A program made the position numbers and the translations under genes. Below, one piece after another: positions 1 through 6,479 of a DNA stretch of 9,577 bases; the first letter of the stretch is position 1, and every line of letters begins with the position of its first letter. The DNA comes from Desulfobulbus sp. (GTDB lineage Bacteria > Desulfobacterota > Desulfobulbia > Desulfobulbales > Desulfobulbaceae), in assembly GCA_011051825.1 (NCBI GenBank), contig DRKH01000431.1, positions 1 through 9,577 on the forward strand, written 5' to 3'. The notes beneath the pieces are model-generated. The model searched no databases and was not told the DNA's origin. It saw only the letters and a list, made by a program, of their open reading frames with translations.

Positions 1-520
1 AATGGCTCCGGCTGCGTCGGAGCAGTTCATCAAAGGGAATACCGCTCCAGTTTTCCCGGGCAAGACGTTTGGCAAAAGGTCGGTTCAAGGCATATCCATG
101 GGCCAGGCAGCGGTATTGGATCCGAACCAGTGAGCTGTTTTCCGTTTTTGTACTGCCCCCGGTGATGCAGCCCAGAAACAGGGCGTCCCAATTGGTTGAA
201 CGGCCCAGCTGGGAGCAGGCGTTATGCAATGAGCGGCTATCAAACTTTTGAAAAAAAACATCGTCTTCAAAGATAAGGATGTGCTTGGCTCCTGCCTCCA
301 GTCCCTTGCGCAGACAACACATATGGGACTCGAAAATGCCCTTTTCCCGGTCTTGAGGATGTTTGGCCACGATGACAAATTCAACCCGTTCCAGCAGGCC
401 GACCTCGGCAAACTGTTTTTTGGCCTGTTCCCTCCGGTCACTGCGCCGGTCAATGGAGATGCAGTAGATCCTGTCGAAAAAGGACCAGGCCGCTGTTGGT
501 GATAAATCAGGTTTGTTCAC
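1..520 (-). CDS. Glycosyltransferase family 25 (LPS/glycan type), partial
   Basis: The minus-strand frame starts at a GTG (518-520) and runs off the left edge, giving about 173 residues. Seen: a beta-strand start (IYCISIDRRSDRREQ, about residues 18-32), then ESHMCCLRKGLEAGAKHIL and the acidic FEDDV motif (E85-D86-D87), then NWDALFLG and HGYALNRPFAKRL. This order is characteristic of GT25 (LgtB/LpsA-like) enzymes, which transfer a sugar, often galactose, from a nucleotide-sugar to lipooligosaccharide or another glycan; the EDD replaces the DxD metal/nucleotide-sugar site. The C-terminal part is missing because the window ends. The next in-frame stop upstream is a TAA near 562-564 and there is no in-frame ATG, so GTG is the likeliest start, although its ribosome binding site is weak. 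It is divergent from the small membrane gene. Acceptor and donor cannot be told from sequence. Confidence 0.85.
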   Translation of the reverse strand, partial: MNKPDLSPTAAWSFFDRIYCISIDRRSDRREQAKKQFAEVGLLERVEFVIVAKHPQDREKGIFESHMCCLRKGLEAGAKHILIFEDDVFFQKFDSRSLHNACSQLGRSTNWDALFLGCITGGSTKTENSSLVRIQYRCLAHGYALNRPFAKRLARENWSGIPFDELLRRSRSH

Positions 521-612
521 GCTGCCGGTTCTGTTAGCTGTTGATTGGAGAGCCTGATGTGGTTACCATGTATCTATATGGTTCCTTTCTCTTTGAGTGC
601 AATACATTTCGG

Positions 613-975
613 ATGATCAGGCAGAGCATATTAAAAATAGCGGAAACCGATTTTGTTCGTTCCGCCATTGATGAACAGGCGGATCTGTCTGCGTTTAAAG
701 GCAAGCCCACACCGCTTGTGCTGGCTGGTATTTTTTGTATTGCCGGCAGCTTTATCCTCGGCTGGCCGGCTGTCGGAGCCCTTGGTGCCCTGTCGATTAA
801 ACTGCATAACCCCTGGATCGCCGGGGTCGGCGGTCCCCTGGTTTACGGATTTTCACACCTGGTTTTCCTGCTCGGGATGTATCTTTCCGGAGCGGTTTAC
901 TCCATGATCTTTCTGCGCTGGCTGACCAGGGTTTCCATGGAAAAGTTACTCGTATGGATTGAGCCGGATAATTAA
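613..975 (+). CDS. Small integral membrane protein, unrecognised family
   Basis: Predicted 120 residues from ATG 613 (MIRQSILKIAETDF). The frame is also open upstream, with an ATG at 568 and a TTG at 541. I prefer 613 because the text before it does not look conserved or protein-like, but no start has a clear Shine-Dalgarno. Seen: a polar N-terminal 30 residues, then a hydrophobic core with Gly/Pro-rich turns (LVLAGIFCIAGSFILGWP, NPWIAGVGGPLVYGFSHLVF, LLGMYLSGAVYSMIFL), probably three membrane spans, and an Arg/Lys-containing C-terminal helix. It is probably in the inner membrane. It lies beside a glycosyltransferase, so an envelope role is possible, but there is no direct evidence. The stop codon (973-975) is already inside the following heptamer array, so the last residues may have been altered when the array arose. 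Confidence 0.7.
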   Translation: MIRQSILKIAETDFVRSAIDEQADLSAFKGKPTPLVLAGIFCIAGSFILGWPAVGALGALSIKLHNPWIAGVGGPLVYGFSHLVFLLGMYLSGAVYSMIFLRWLTRVSMEKLLVWIEPDN

Positions 976-1033
976 AAATTAAAAATTAAAAATTAGGAAT
1001 TAGGAATTAGGAATTAAGCATTATGAATTAGGT
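971..1033 (+). repeat. Tandem 7-bp repeat array, left arm
   Basis: Nine consecutive 7-bp units: ATTAAAA three times (971-991), ATTAGGA three times (992-1012), then the degenerate units ATTAAGC, ATTATGA and ATTAGGT up to 1033. The array includes the stop codon of the upstream membrane protein and ends exactly before the ATG of the four-helix-bundle gene. An inverted array of the same core unit lies at 1384-1425. Confidence 0.93.
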
Positions 1034-1399
1034 ATGAAAAGGAAAAATGCTGTCCAGGAAAAATCATATGCCTTTGCTCTACGAATTATAAAGCTGTATC
1101 GTTATCTCTGTGAGCAGAAAAATGAATTCGTGCTTGCAAAACAAATCCTTCGCAGCGGGACCTCCATCGGGGCCAACGTGGAAGAGGCAATTGGAGGCCA
1201 GTCAGAAAGAGATTTTATTTCAAAAATCAGTATCGCTTACAAGGAGGCAAGAGAGACACATTACTGGCTGCGCCTACTCAGAGATGCTCAAATTCTTGAC
1301 AGGCAGCATGCCGATTCCATCATTACGGATTGCGAAGAACTGTTAAAGCTCTCCGGTTCCATACTCAAAACAATGAAACAAAAAATTCCTAATTCTTAA
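1034..1399 (+). CDS. Four-helix bundle protein (23S rRNA intervening-sequence/S23 type)
   Basis: A 121-residue protein with the hallmark of this family: RSGTSIGANVEEA followed by GGQSERDFISK, then IAYKEARETHYWLRLL and a last amphipathic helix (HADSIITDCEELLKLSGSILKTMKQK). The whole protein is helical, matching the four-helix bundle fold known for proteins first found inside 23S rRNA intervening sequences and for related accessory proteins of diversity-generating retroelements (Avd). No rRNA, reverse transcriptase or variable repeat lies nearby, so neither role is supported here; the molecular function of the free-standing members is unknown. The start ATG abuts the left repeat array, and the last residues (IPNS) and stop are encoded by the right array. 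It is on the strand opposite the biosynthetic operon and looks like an insertion. Confidence 0.93.
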   Translation: MKRKNAVQEKSYAFALRIIKLYRYLCEQKNEFVLAKQILRSGTSIGANVEEAIGGQSERDFISKISIAYKEARETHYWLRLLRDAQILDRQHADSIITDCEELLKLSGSILKTMKQKIPNS

Positions 1400-1425
1400 T
1401 TCCTAATTATTAATTCCTAATTCTT
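1384..1425 (-). repeat. Tandem 7-bp repeat array, right inverted arm
   Basis: Six 7-bp units on the plus strand: AATTCCT, AATTCTT, AATTCCT, AATTATT, AATTCCT, AATTCTT. The reverse complement of AATTCCT is a rotation of the ATTAGGA unit of the left array, so the arrays are inverted relative to each other. The array encodes the C-terminus and stop of the four-helix-bundle gene on one strand and the last residues and TAG stop (1417-1419) of the dehydratase gene on the other. Confidence 0.92.
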
Positions 1426-2226
1426 ATTCCCCACGTTTCGCATCCGTATTCCGGTGACGGTTTCATACACCTGTCCATTTCCATCAAAAATACCCAGATC
1501 ATATACCAGCTCGTCTTCGGTGCGGGTGACGGAGAAAACATTGGTCTGGTAGCTTACGCCTGCCCGGGTGGGTGTCCTGACGATCCGGCGGTGAAAGCCC
1601 ACCGGAAAGGGTATGAAATCAACATATTGCTGACCATGTACACAGGCCGCGTGCAGGGCGCCGTCCAACGGAAAAGGAGAGCCGAGCTGCCCCATGATGC
1701 CGGTTTCAGGCAGGGCAGGGGCCTTTACTGTGCCTGACGCTCCCTGCGCAGAGAGAAAAAGGGTGTCCTGCAGGGTGTGGTAGGCCGGACCAAAGGGGAC
1801 CAGTTTCCGGTAAATGGTGTCCGCTTTCACTGTAGTCACCGTATTTTCCAGGGGTTCATGAGGAAGCACTGTATCCGTGTCATCGCTTGTTGTAGCAGGA
1901 AACAGAACCTCACCGTGTTCAAGGATTCTGGCCATGGCCTTAAACCGGACCCGGCTCAGGAGTCTGGCCTGGATGGTGGAACCATCCGTCGTCCTGCTGC
2001 ATTCCACCAGGGCCTCAAGTGAAGTGCTTTGCGGAGGGATTTCAAGAAAGCGGGTAAAACGGGCATCCTCCATGACCCGGACATCAATTTCCGGGTATTT
2101 CTTGTGGACCTCGGCCGCCAGCAGGAGCAGGGTCTCCACCGCAGGCAGGACGATCCTGTCGTTAAAACAGTGATCTTGGAACCAGGGTTGGATCGGGATC
2201 GTAATCGGGAGGCGGGCAGTGGTCAT
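1417..2226 (-). CDS. Stand-alone polyketide-synthase-type dehydratase (double hot-dog)
   Basis: A 269-residue protein resembling a single PKS dehydratase (DH) domain. Seen: the catalytic-histidine motif as H19-x8-P28 (DHCFNDRIVLPAV), where the usual HxxxGxxxxP glycine is D23; a VPFGPAYHTLQ segment (about 143-152) matching the DH YGPxF motif; and FPLDGALHAAC with D178 and H182 matching the second catalytic DxxxQ/H motif. His plus Asp should dehydrate a 3-hydroxyacyl thioester on a carrier protein to the enoyl form. DH domains of this type normally sit inside large type I PKS proteins; here it is free-standing. The ATG overlaps the stop of the thioesterase gene by 4 nt (ATGA, 2223-2226), so the two are translationally coupled. 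It is the last gene of the operon, and its C-terminal codons and TAG stop fall in the right heptamer array, so the original C-terminus may have been replaced. Confidence 0.85.
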   Translation of the reverse strand: MTTARLPITIPIQPWFQDHCFNDRIVLPAVETLLLLAAEVHKKYPEIDVRVMEDARFTRFLEIPPQSTSLEALVECSRTTDGSTIQARLLSRVRFKAMARILEHGEVLFPATTSDDTDTVLPHEPLENTVTTVKADTIYRKLVPFGPAYHTLQDTLFLSAQGASGTVKAPALPETGIMGQLGSPFPLDGALHAACVHGQQYVDFIPFPVGFHRRIVRTPTRAGVSYQTNVFSVTRTEDELVYDLGIFDGNGQVYETVTGIRMRNVGNKN

Positions 2227-2702
2227 GAACCTGGAAATTCCTGCCAGAGCCGGATGGTTTTTTCATCGATTTCCACCGGGATGCCTTTGGTGTTGACCGC
2301 ACAATGGCGGGTAAAGCCGGTGCAGACGATCTCGCCGTTGTCGGCCCTGGTGATCAGGTAGTCAAACTGCAGTTTGACCATTTCAATCTTGGCGGGCCTG
2401 GTATGGATATACATCAGGTCATCATAGAAAAGCGGGGTGTAATAGTTGAGCTCGGTCTTGATAATGGGATAGATGTAGCCGCTTTCCTCGATCTTTTTGT
2501 ACGGGTAGGAGGCCTCCCGCATCAGCGATGCCCGGCCGAACTCAAAATATTTCAGATAGTTGGCATGGTAGACCACCTGGGATCGATCGGTATCCACGTA
2601 CAGGGTCCGCAGCTCACAGCGATGCCATACCAGGCCGCTGTTTTTGTCCCTGACATGGGAAGGGTTGTCCTGGAACTCAGGAATAAAGGGTTTAGGTCGC
2701 AT
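2223..2702 (-). CDS. YbgC/4HBT-type acyl thioesterase (hot-dog)
   Basis: A 159-residue single hot-dog protein. Seen: YVDTDRSQVVYHANYLKYFE (residues 35-54), the signature of the 4-hydroxybenzoyl-CoA thioesterase/YbgC/FadM group. D39 is the expected catalytic aspartate, but the family's usual Met-Gly before VVYHANY is Ser-Gln here (S41-Q42). Then follow LNYYTPLFYDDLMYIHT, LQFDYLITRADNGEIVCTGFTRHCAVN and a C-terminal helix. Such enzymes cut acyl-CoA or acyl-ACP thioesters in the cytoplasm. In a type II FAS/PKS operon the likely job is release or proofreading of the ACP-bound chain, as proposed for the thioesterase of aryl-polyene clusters. The N-terminal 25 residues are longer than the core family. 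The ATG at 2700-2702 follows only a weak purine stretch, and the gene is coupled to the downstream dehydratase by a 4-nt overlap. Confidence 0.9.
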   Translation of the reverse strand: MRPKPFIPEFQDNPSHVRDKNSGLVWHRCELRTLYVDTDRSQVVYHANYLKYFEFGRASLMREASYPYKKIEESGYIYPIIKTELNYYTPLFYDDLMYIHTRPAKIEMVKLQFDYLITRADNGEIVCTGFTRHCAVNTKGIPVEIDEKTIRLWQEFPGS

Positions 2703-3015
2703 TCTTTTTTATTTACGGGTGGTCTATGAAAAAAATCATCAGGGATGCCATCGCTGAATGACAAAGTAATTGTAACCTAACCCACTAAACATAGGGCTAT
2801 TAACCAAACATCACCATAGGCCACCTTGAAAAATTGCCTTTTCGCCCGATCTCTGCGTCACAGGAAAATGAAAAATGCTCACATATGACTAATATGCTGC
2901 GCTTTTTAATTTTCCTGTTCCTTGACCTCGAACGAAAATTCTAATTTTTCAAGGCACCCCATAGTTGAAACGAGCGATGTTATCCCTTTTAATTTGAGCC
3001 GGCAACCAATTTTTT
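2703..3015. other. Non-coding gap between second KAS gene and thioesterase gene
   Basis: 313 bases with no credible gene. It holds the 131-bp palindromic element (2824-2954) listed separately. On the minus strand TACAAT (2769-2774) resembles a -10 box upstream of the thioesterase, but no good -35 lies 16-18 bp away, so I do not call a promoter. The KAS-proximal part (2955-3015) is AT-rich with nothing recognised. Confidence 0.6.
2824..2954. repeat. Imperfect long palindrome, MITE/REP-like element
   Basis: Nested inverted repeats: outer arms CCTTGAAAAATT (2824-2835) and AATTTTTCAAGG (2943-2954), exact 12/12; next TTTTCGccCGA (2839-2849) against TCGaaCGAAAA (2928-2938); next ACAGGAAAAT (2860-2869) against ATTTTCCTGT (2909-2918), exact 10/10; and an inner CATAT (2882-2886)/ATATG (2892-2896) around a 5-nt loop. 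As RNA or single-stranded DNA this would fold into one long, bulged hairpin. It has no coding capacity and is typical in size for a non-autonomous palindromic element. Whether it is repeated elsewhere in the genome cannot be seen here. Confidence 0.8.
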
Positions 3016-4281
3016 TTACACTCCACGAAAAACAATACAGCAGTTGGTGCCGCCGAAGCCAAAGGAGTTGGAGAGGACAAATTCATGAACATGGGGTCGG
3101 GCCGCGTTGGCTACCACATCCAGGTCGCTGAAGGCGGGATCCGGGATATGATTGACCGTGGGCAGGACAATACCCTTGCCCATGGCCTCAATGGCAAGGG
3201 CCGCCTCAATGGCCGCCGATGCCCCCAGGCTGTGTCCGAGCTGGGACTTGTTGGCCGAGACGGGAATTTTCTCGAGGCCACTGCCGAAGACGGCCCGCAA
3301 ACACTCAACCTCGGTGGAGTCGCCGGTGGGGGTTGAGGTGCCGTGAGCATTGATCGCACCGATGGCGGATGGGGGGATCTCGGCATCATCAATGGCGTCC
3401 AGCATGGCCCGGGTCACGGTTTCGGAATTGGGCCGGGTAAAATGATGGGCGTCCGAATTCCAGCCGATACCGGCAATTTCCGCTCGTTTCTTCAGGCCAT
3501 GGGCCAGTATCATCTCTTCGGCGGCAAGAACCACAACACCCGCCCCTTCCGACAGTACAAACCCCTTGCGGTCAAGGCTGAACGGCCGTGAGGCTTGGGT
3601 CGGATCATCTGCGGCCCGATCCCCGGGCCCGACCTTGATGGTGGCCAGCATATTGGCAAAGCCCTGGATAATTTCCGGGATCAGGCAGGTCTCAACTCCG
3701 CCGGCCAGGACAAAGTCACAGTCTCCGTCCCGGATCATTCGGGCCCCGATTGCTATGGCATGATTTCCTGAAGCGCAGGCCCCCTGGGGTGAGAAGATCG
3801 GGCCGGTGAAGCCGAGCAGCATTCCTGCCTTACCGGCAGGCAGGTTGGCGCAGACATTGGGCAGGAGATAGGGGCTGACTTTGAACGGTCCCCGGTTGAC
3901 ATAATTATCCATGGCAATGCGAAAACTGTCGGTGCCGTTTAAGGCCGAGCCGATCAGGCAGCCGGTCCGCGGGCCGGTGTCGTCGTTGATCTCCAGGCCG
4001 GCATGGGCCAGCCCGTTTCGACAGACCTCCATGGTGAGAAAGACATAGGCCGCATCCCAGAGCGAGGCCTCTTTTCGAGTGACATAGGGAAGAGTGCCCG
4101 GATCCCAGTCGGGAATTTCACCGACCACATTGGATCGGCTTGTGGTTTCGCACCGGGTCACCTTGCGAAAACCGGCCAGCCCGTTTTCGGCATTTTGCCA
4201 GGTTTTGGCAAAGGTGTTGCCGAGTGCGGTAGCGGTCTCGTAGCCGACCACAAAGACCTTTCTGTTTTTCGGTGCCTTCAT
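3016..4281 (-). CDS. Beta-ketoacyl-ACP synthase (FabF-like KAS)
   Basis: A 421-residue thiolase-fold condensing enzyme of normal KAS II length. The complete catalytic set is visible: C169 in SPQGACASGNHAI, H313 in NAHGTSTPTGD, and H350 with K345 in SANKSQLGHSLGAS, plus the C-terminal SNSFGFGGTN loop. It should carry out decarboxylative Claisen condensation of an ACP-bound chain with malonyl-ACP in the cytoplasm. The nucleophile context GACASG differs from the common TACATG/SACATG. Since the cysteine is kept, it is not an obvious chain-length factor, in which that residue is replaced. It is a paralogue of the KAS at 5227-6474; the two share the layout of DAHHF, the Cys loop and the C-terminal loop but differ clearly elsewhere. 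The ATG is at 4279-4281 with a weak ribosome binding site. Upstream are a hairpin and the AT-rich gene pair. Confidence 0.95.
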   Translation of the reverse strand: MKAPKNRKVFVVGYETATALGNTFAKTWQNAENGLAGFRKVTRCETTSRSNVVGEIPDWDPGTLPYVTRKEASLWDAAYVFLTMEVCRNGLAHAGLEINDDTGPRTGCLIGSALNGTDSFRIAMDNYVNRGPFKVSPYLLPNVCANLPAGKAGMLLGFTGPIFSPQGACASGNHAIAIGARMIRDGDCDFVLAGGVETCLIPEIIQGFANMLATIKVGPGDRAADDPTQASRPFSLDRKGFVLSEGAGVVVLAAEEMILAHGLKKRAEIAGIGWNSDAHHFTRPNSETVTRAMLDAIDDAEIPPSAIGAINAHGTSTPTGDSTEVECLRAVFGSGLEKIPVSANKSQLGHSLGASAAIEAALAIEAMGKGIVLPTVNHIPDPAFSDLDVVANAARPHVHEFVLSNSFGFGGTNCCIVFRGV

Positions 4282-4293
4282 CTGTTGTATTTG

Positions 4294-4336
4294 GCGCAGA
4301 GCGCAGTTATGGAATGTTCCACCGCAGAGCGGTGGA
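4294..4336. other. Hairpin and duplicated CGCAGAGCG palindrome upstream of KAS gene
   Basis: TCCACCGC (4318-4325), loop AGA, GCGGTGGA (4329-4336) is a perfect 8-bp stem. A second, smaller GCGC-AGA-GCGC stem lies at 4294-4304. Both centre on the 9-mer CGCAGAGCG (4295-4303 and 4324-4332). The big hairpin starts 12 nt after the stop of the small gene on the minus strand. No U-tract follows, so it is not a classical intrinsic terminator; it could be an mRNA-stability or attenuation structure, or part of a repeat. Confidence 0.6.
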
Positions 4337-4347
4337 GCAAGTTATTT

Positions 4348-4644
4348 CTAGTAGTAAGATGTTGGGTCTGATATCTGTATAGATACAGGACCGTCACTTT
4401 CTTTTTCAAGATTTGAAATGTCTATTGAATTAAATAGAATAAGGTCAGCTGTTTTTAATGCCGGGAGTTCACCGTGACCAGGAGTTGTAAAATATGATTC
4501 ATCTTTGTAGGAGAAACCATTAGGGTATATATGCCTTAATTGTTTTATTGTTTTATTTTCGAAGTATAATTTAATCCACAGGTACAGTGAGTATGAAATC
4601 ATACATATGATGATGCAGTAAGTAGTTAGTTGGAAGTATTTCAT
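4348..4644 (-). CDS. Small membrane-anchored hypothetical protein
   Basis: A 98-residue predicted protein. The N-terminus (YFQLTTYCIIICMISYSLYLWIKLY, about residues 3-27, seen as two adjoining pieces) is one hydrophobic helix, likely an uncleaved anchor, followed by a soluble tail of about 70 residues with no motif I recognise. The tail has PGHGELPALKTADLILF in the middle and ends DPTSYY. ATG 4642-4644 begins 1 nt after the stop of the RDD gene, so the two are cotranscribed and translationally coupled. The coding sequence is much more AT-rich than the flanking KAS genes. The function is unknown; with the RDD protein it forms a small membrane unit that does not look like part of the lipid or polyketide pathway. 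Confidence 0.65.
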   Translation of the reverse strand: MKYFQLTTYCIIICMISYSLYLWIKLYFENKTIKQLRHIYPNGFSYKDESYFTTPGHGELPALKTADLILFNSIDISNLEKESDGPVSIQISDPTSYY

Positions 4645-4645
4645 T

Positions 4646-5167
4646 TTATTTAAAATAAACTTCTTTGAAAGATAAATTCCAACCCATAAAGTGTAGTGAT
4701 ACTGTCCTCAACAATCCGGTTCCCTTTGGTATTGATGTATTTTTCACAACATAGGTCCCTGCATATTTATCGCGCAAAGTTTGTTTGGTTTGCTCACCTG
4801 TAAGCCACAAAATATCTATTATGAAGGTAAAAGGTCCTATAAATATTAATAAAAATCTGATTAACATCGTGGACCAATTTGGACTATTACCTAAAAGATC
4901 GACGACTTTGATGCCGAAGAGATTATAACCTATTGTCCTGAAATTGGACGATTTTATGACCGCCAAGTATACATACATAAATAATAAAGAGGTAAAAAAA
5001 ATAATTTTGAACATCATTATTGGATCATTAACTATATGATATACGACGTACCAATATACTGCAATGCAGGCAATGATTACCAATAAGTCGACGATCCATG
5101 CGCCAAGTCTTTTCCAAAAACCGGCGTAATCTTGTTTTTGATAGTATATGGGGTGTTTATTTTTCAA
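4646..5167 (-). CDS. RDD family membrane protein
   Basis: A 173-residue protein. Seen: YAGFWKRLGAWIVDLLVI (residues 14-31) with the Arg (R20) and Asp (D27) that name the RDD family, three hydrophobic spans (about 21-43, 51-71 and 101-123), the family's TIGYNLFGIKVVD segment (78-90) and LRDKYAGTYVV near the C-terminus. RDD proteins are inner-membrane proteins of mostly unknown role; some have been linked to ion transport or stress. The predicted start is TTG (5165-5167), preceded by a GAGG about 11 nt upstream; no upstream in-frame alternative exists before a stop. The AT-rich composition contrasts with the KAS genes on both sides, which suggests acquisition as a unit with the 98-residue gene. 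About 20 residues after YVVKN are not conserved family sequence as far as I can tell. Confidence 0.87.
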   Translation of the reverse strand: MKNKHPIYYQKQDYAGFWKRLGAWIVDLLVIIACIAVYWYVVYHIVNDPIMMFKIIFFTSLLFMYVYLAVIKSSNFRTIGYNLFGIKVVDLLGNSPNWSTMLIRFLLIFIGPFTFIIDILWLTGEQTKQTLRDKYAGTYVVKNTSIPKGTGLLRTVSLHFMGWNLSFKEVYFK

Positions 5168-5226
5168 TTTAATTGTGTCCTCGTACCACTACTTCGCGCC
5201 ATTCCCCCGGCAAGCAAAAAAATAAA

Positions 5227-6474
5227 TCAAATAGTTCGAAAAACCGCGCAGGCATTGCAGCCGCCAAAGCCAAAGGCGTTCTTCAACACAAATTCCTGGC
5301 TTACCGCCCGCTTGCCCTCGGCCACGCAATCAATGTCGATTTGCGGGTCCGGCGTATAATTGATGGTCGGCGGCAGGATATCAGCCTGCATGCCCTGGAG
5401 TGCAAAAATAGTCTCGATGACGCTGGAGGCACCCATGGCATGACCGATGAGCGATTTGTTGGCGCTGACCGGTGGCAGCGTATTGCCGAAGACCGCCCGC
5501 AGGGCGTCGTATTCAACCTGATCACCGACCCTGGTTGAGGCCGCATGGCCATTGACCGCATCAATGTTGCCGGGCTCCAGTTCGGCATCGGCAATCGCTT
5601 CCTCCATGCACCGGGTAACCGTCGGCAGGTGGGGGGCGACAAAGTGGTGGGCATCCGAGGTCATGCCCCAGCCTGCAAGCTCGGCAGACGCTTGCAGACC
5701 ATGGGTCCGGGCAAATGCTCTTGTGGTCAGAATCACCGCTCCGGCACCTTCGGAAATGACAAAACCCCGCCGATCCGAGGAAAAAGGACGACTGGCGGTC
5801 TCCGGCGGGTCATTTTCCCGGCCCTCTTTCGGGTTATAGACCCCGTTCATGGTGTAGAATCCGGCCACGATCGGCTCGACCAGGGCAAAGTCAACCGCCC
5901 CGCAGATGGCGACATCGGCCCGGCCCTGGGCCAGAAACATGGCTCCGATGATGATTGAACTCAGGCCGGTGGCACAGGCGGTAATGGTGGTTGTGATCGG
6001 TCCCTGGGCCCCGGTTAAGATGGCGATCTTACCGCCGACCATGTTGATGCAGGAATTGGGGTTGGCATAGGGCAGGGGCAGCTTGTTTTCCGCCTGCAGC
6101 CGCCGGTCGGCATTCAGTACCGCGTCCAGGCCGCCGATGGCTGAACTGTAGGTTACCGCGACTCTGGGAGCAATATCAGGGGTTATTTCAATCCGACTCC
6201 GCTCAAGGGCCCGGGCCACCGAGAGCATGGAATACTTGAAGACCGGCGAACTCCAGGCCGCCTGGTGCCGGGGGGTGAGAAACGGGAAATTTTCATTATC
6301 AATGTCCGGAACCTGACCGGCAATAGACACGGGAAAATCAGGGGCCAGCGGAAAACGGGTCAGCGGGCCGATGCCGCTTTTTCCGGCAAGAGCCCGTTGC
6401 CACTGGCTGTCCAGGTCGCTTCCCAGCGGGGAGACGGCATCATAGCCGACAATGACCGCGTCTCTTTCCCCCAT
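5227..6474 (-). CDS. Beta-ketoacyl-ACP synthase (FabF-like KAS), paralogue
   Basis: A 415-residue thiolase-fold KAS. The catalytic residues are all present: C167 in TITACATGLSS, H310 in AVNGHAASTRVGD, and K340 and H345 in SANKSLIGHAMGAS, with the C-terminal NAFGFGGCN loop. The first histidine motif is NGHAAST rather than the usual NAHGTST, an uncommon change next to the active site. The gene starts at ATG 6472-6474, 5 nt after the stop of the radical SAM gene, so it is in the same operon. It probably works with the KAS at 3016-4281, either as separate enzymes for different chain lengths or as a hetero-complex; this pairing is inferred. Since it keeps the cysteine it is not a canonical chain-length factor. 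It is followed downstream by the AT-rich RDD pair. Confidence 0.95.
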   Translation of the reverse strand: MGERDAVIVGYDAVSPLGSDLDSQWQRALAGKSGIGPLTRFPLAPDFPVSIAGQVPDIDNENFPFLTPRHQAAWSSPVFKYSMLSVARALERSRIEITPDIAPRVAVTYSSAIGGLDAVLNADRRLQAENKLPLPYANPNSCINMVGGKIAILTGAQGPITTTITACATGLSSIIIGAMFLAQGRADVAICGAVDFALVEPIVAGFYTMNGVYNPKEGRENDPPETASRPFSSDRRGFVISEGAGAVILTTRAFARTHGLQASAELAGWGMTSDAHHFVAPHLPTVTRCMEEAIADAELEPGNIDAVNGHAASTRVGDQVEYDALRAVFGNTLPPVSANKSLIGHAMGASSVIETIFALQGMQADILPPTINYTPDPQIDIDCVAEGKRAVSQEFVLKNAFGFGGCNACAVFRTI

Positions 6475-6479
6475 GCCTG

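Noticed and set aside
85..453. Minus-strand open frame of 122 codons
   Set aside because: It overlaps the GT25 frame, which shows clear family motifs; the translation here is Trp/Ser/Pro-rich without motifs, so it is a shadow frame.
971..1033. Possible CRISPR array
   Set aside because: Units are 7 bp head to tail with no spacers, far from CRISPR repeat-spacer geometry.
2552..2764. Minus-strand open frame of 70 codons upstream of the thioesterase
   Set aside because: It overlaps the thioesterase start region in another frame and has no motif.
3820..3845. Short palindrome (CCTGCC/GGCAGG) inside the first KAS gene suggesting a small inserted repeat
   Set aside because: The encoded PAGKAGM segment aligns without a gap to the same region of the other KAS, so there is no insertion.
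4282..4347. Integron attC-like site
   Set aside because: A hairpin is present but the conserved core ends (RYYYAAC/GTTRRRY) are not found in the right places.
3016..6474. A KAS/chain-length-factor pair as in aromatic type II PKS
   Set aside because: Both proteins keep the catalytic cysteine and both histidines, whereas a chain-length factor would have lost the cysteine.
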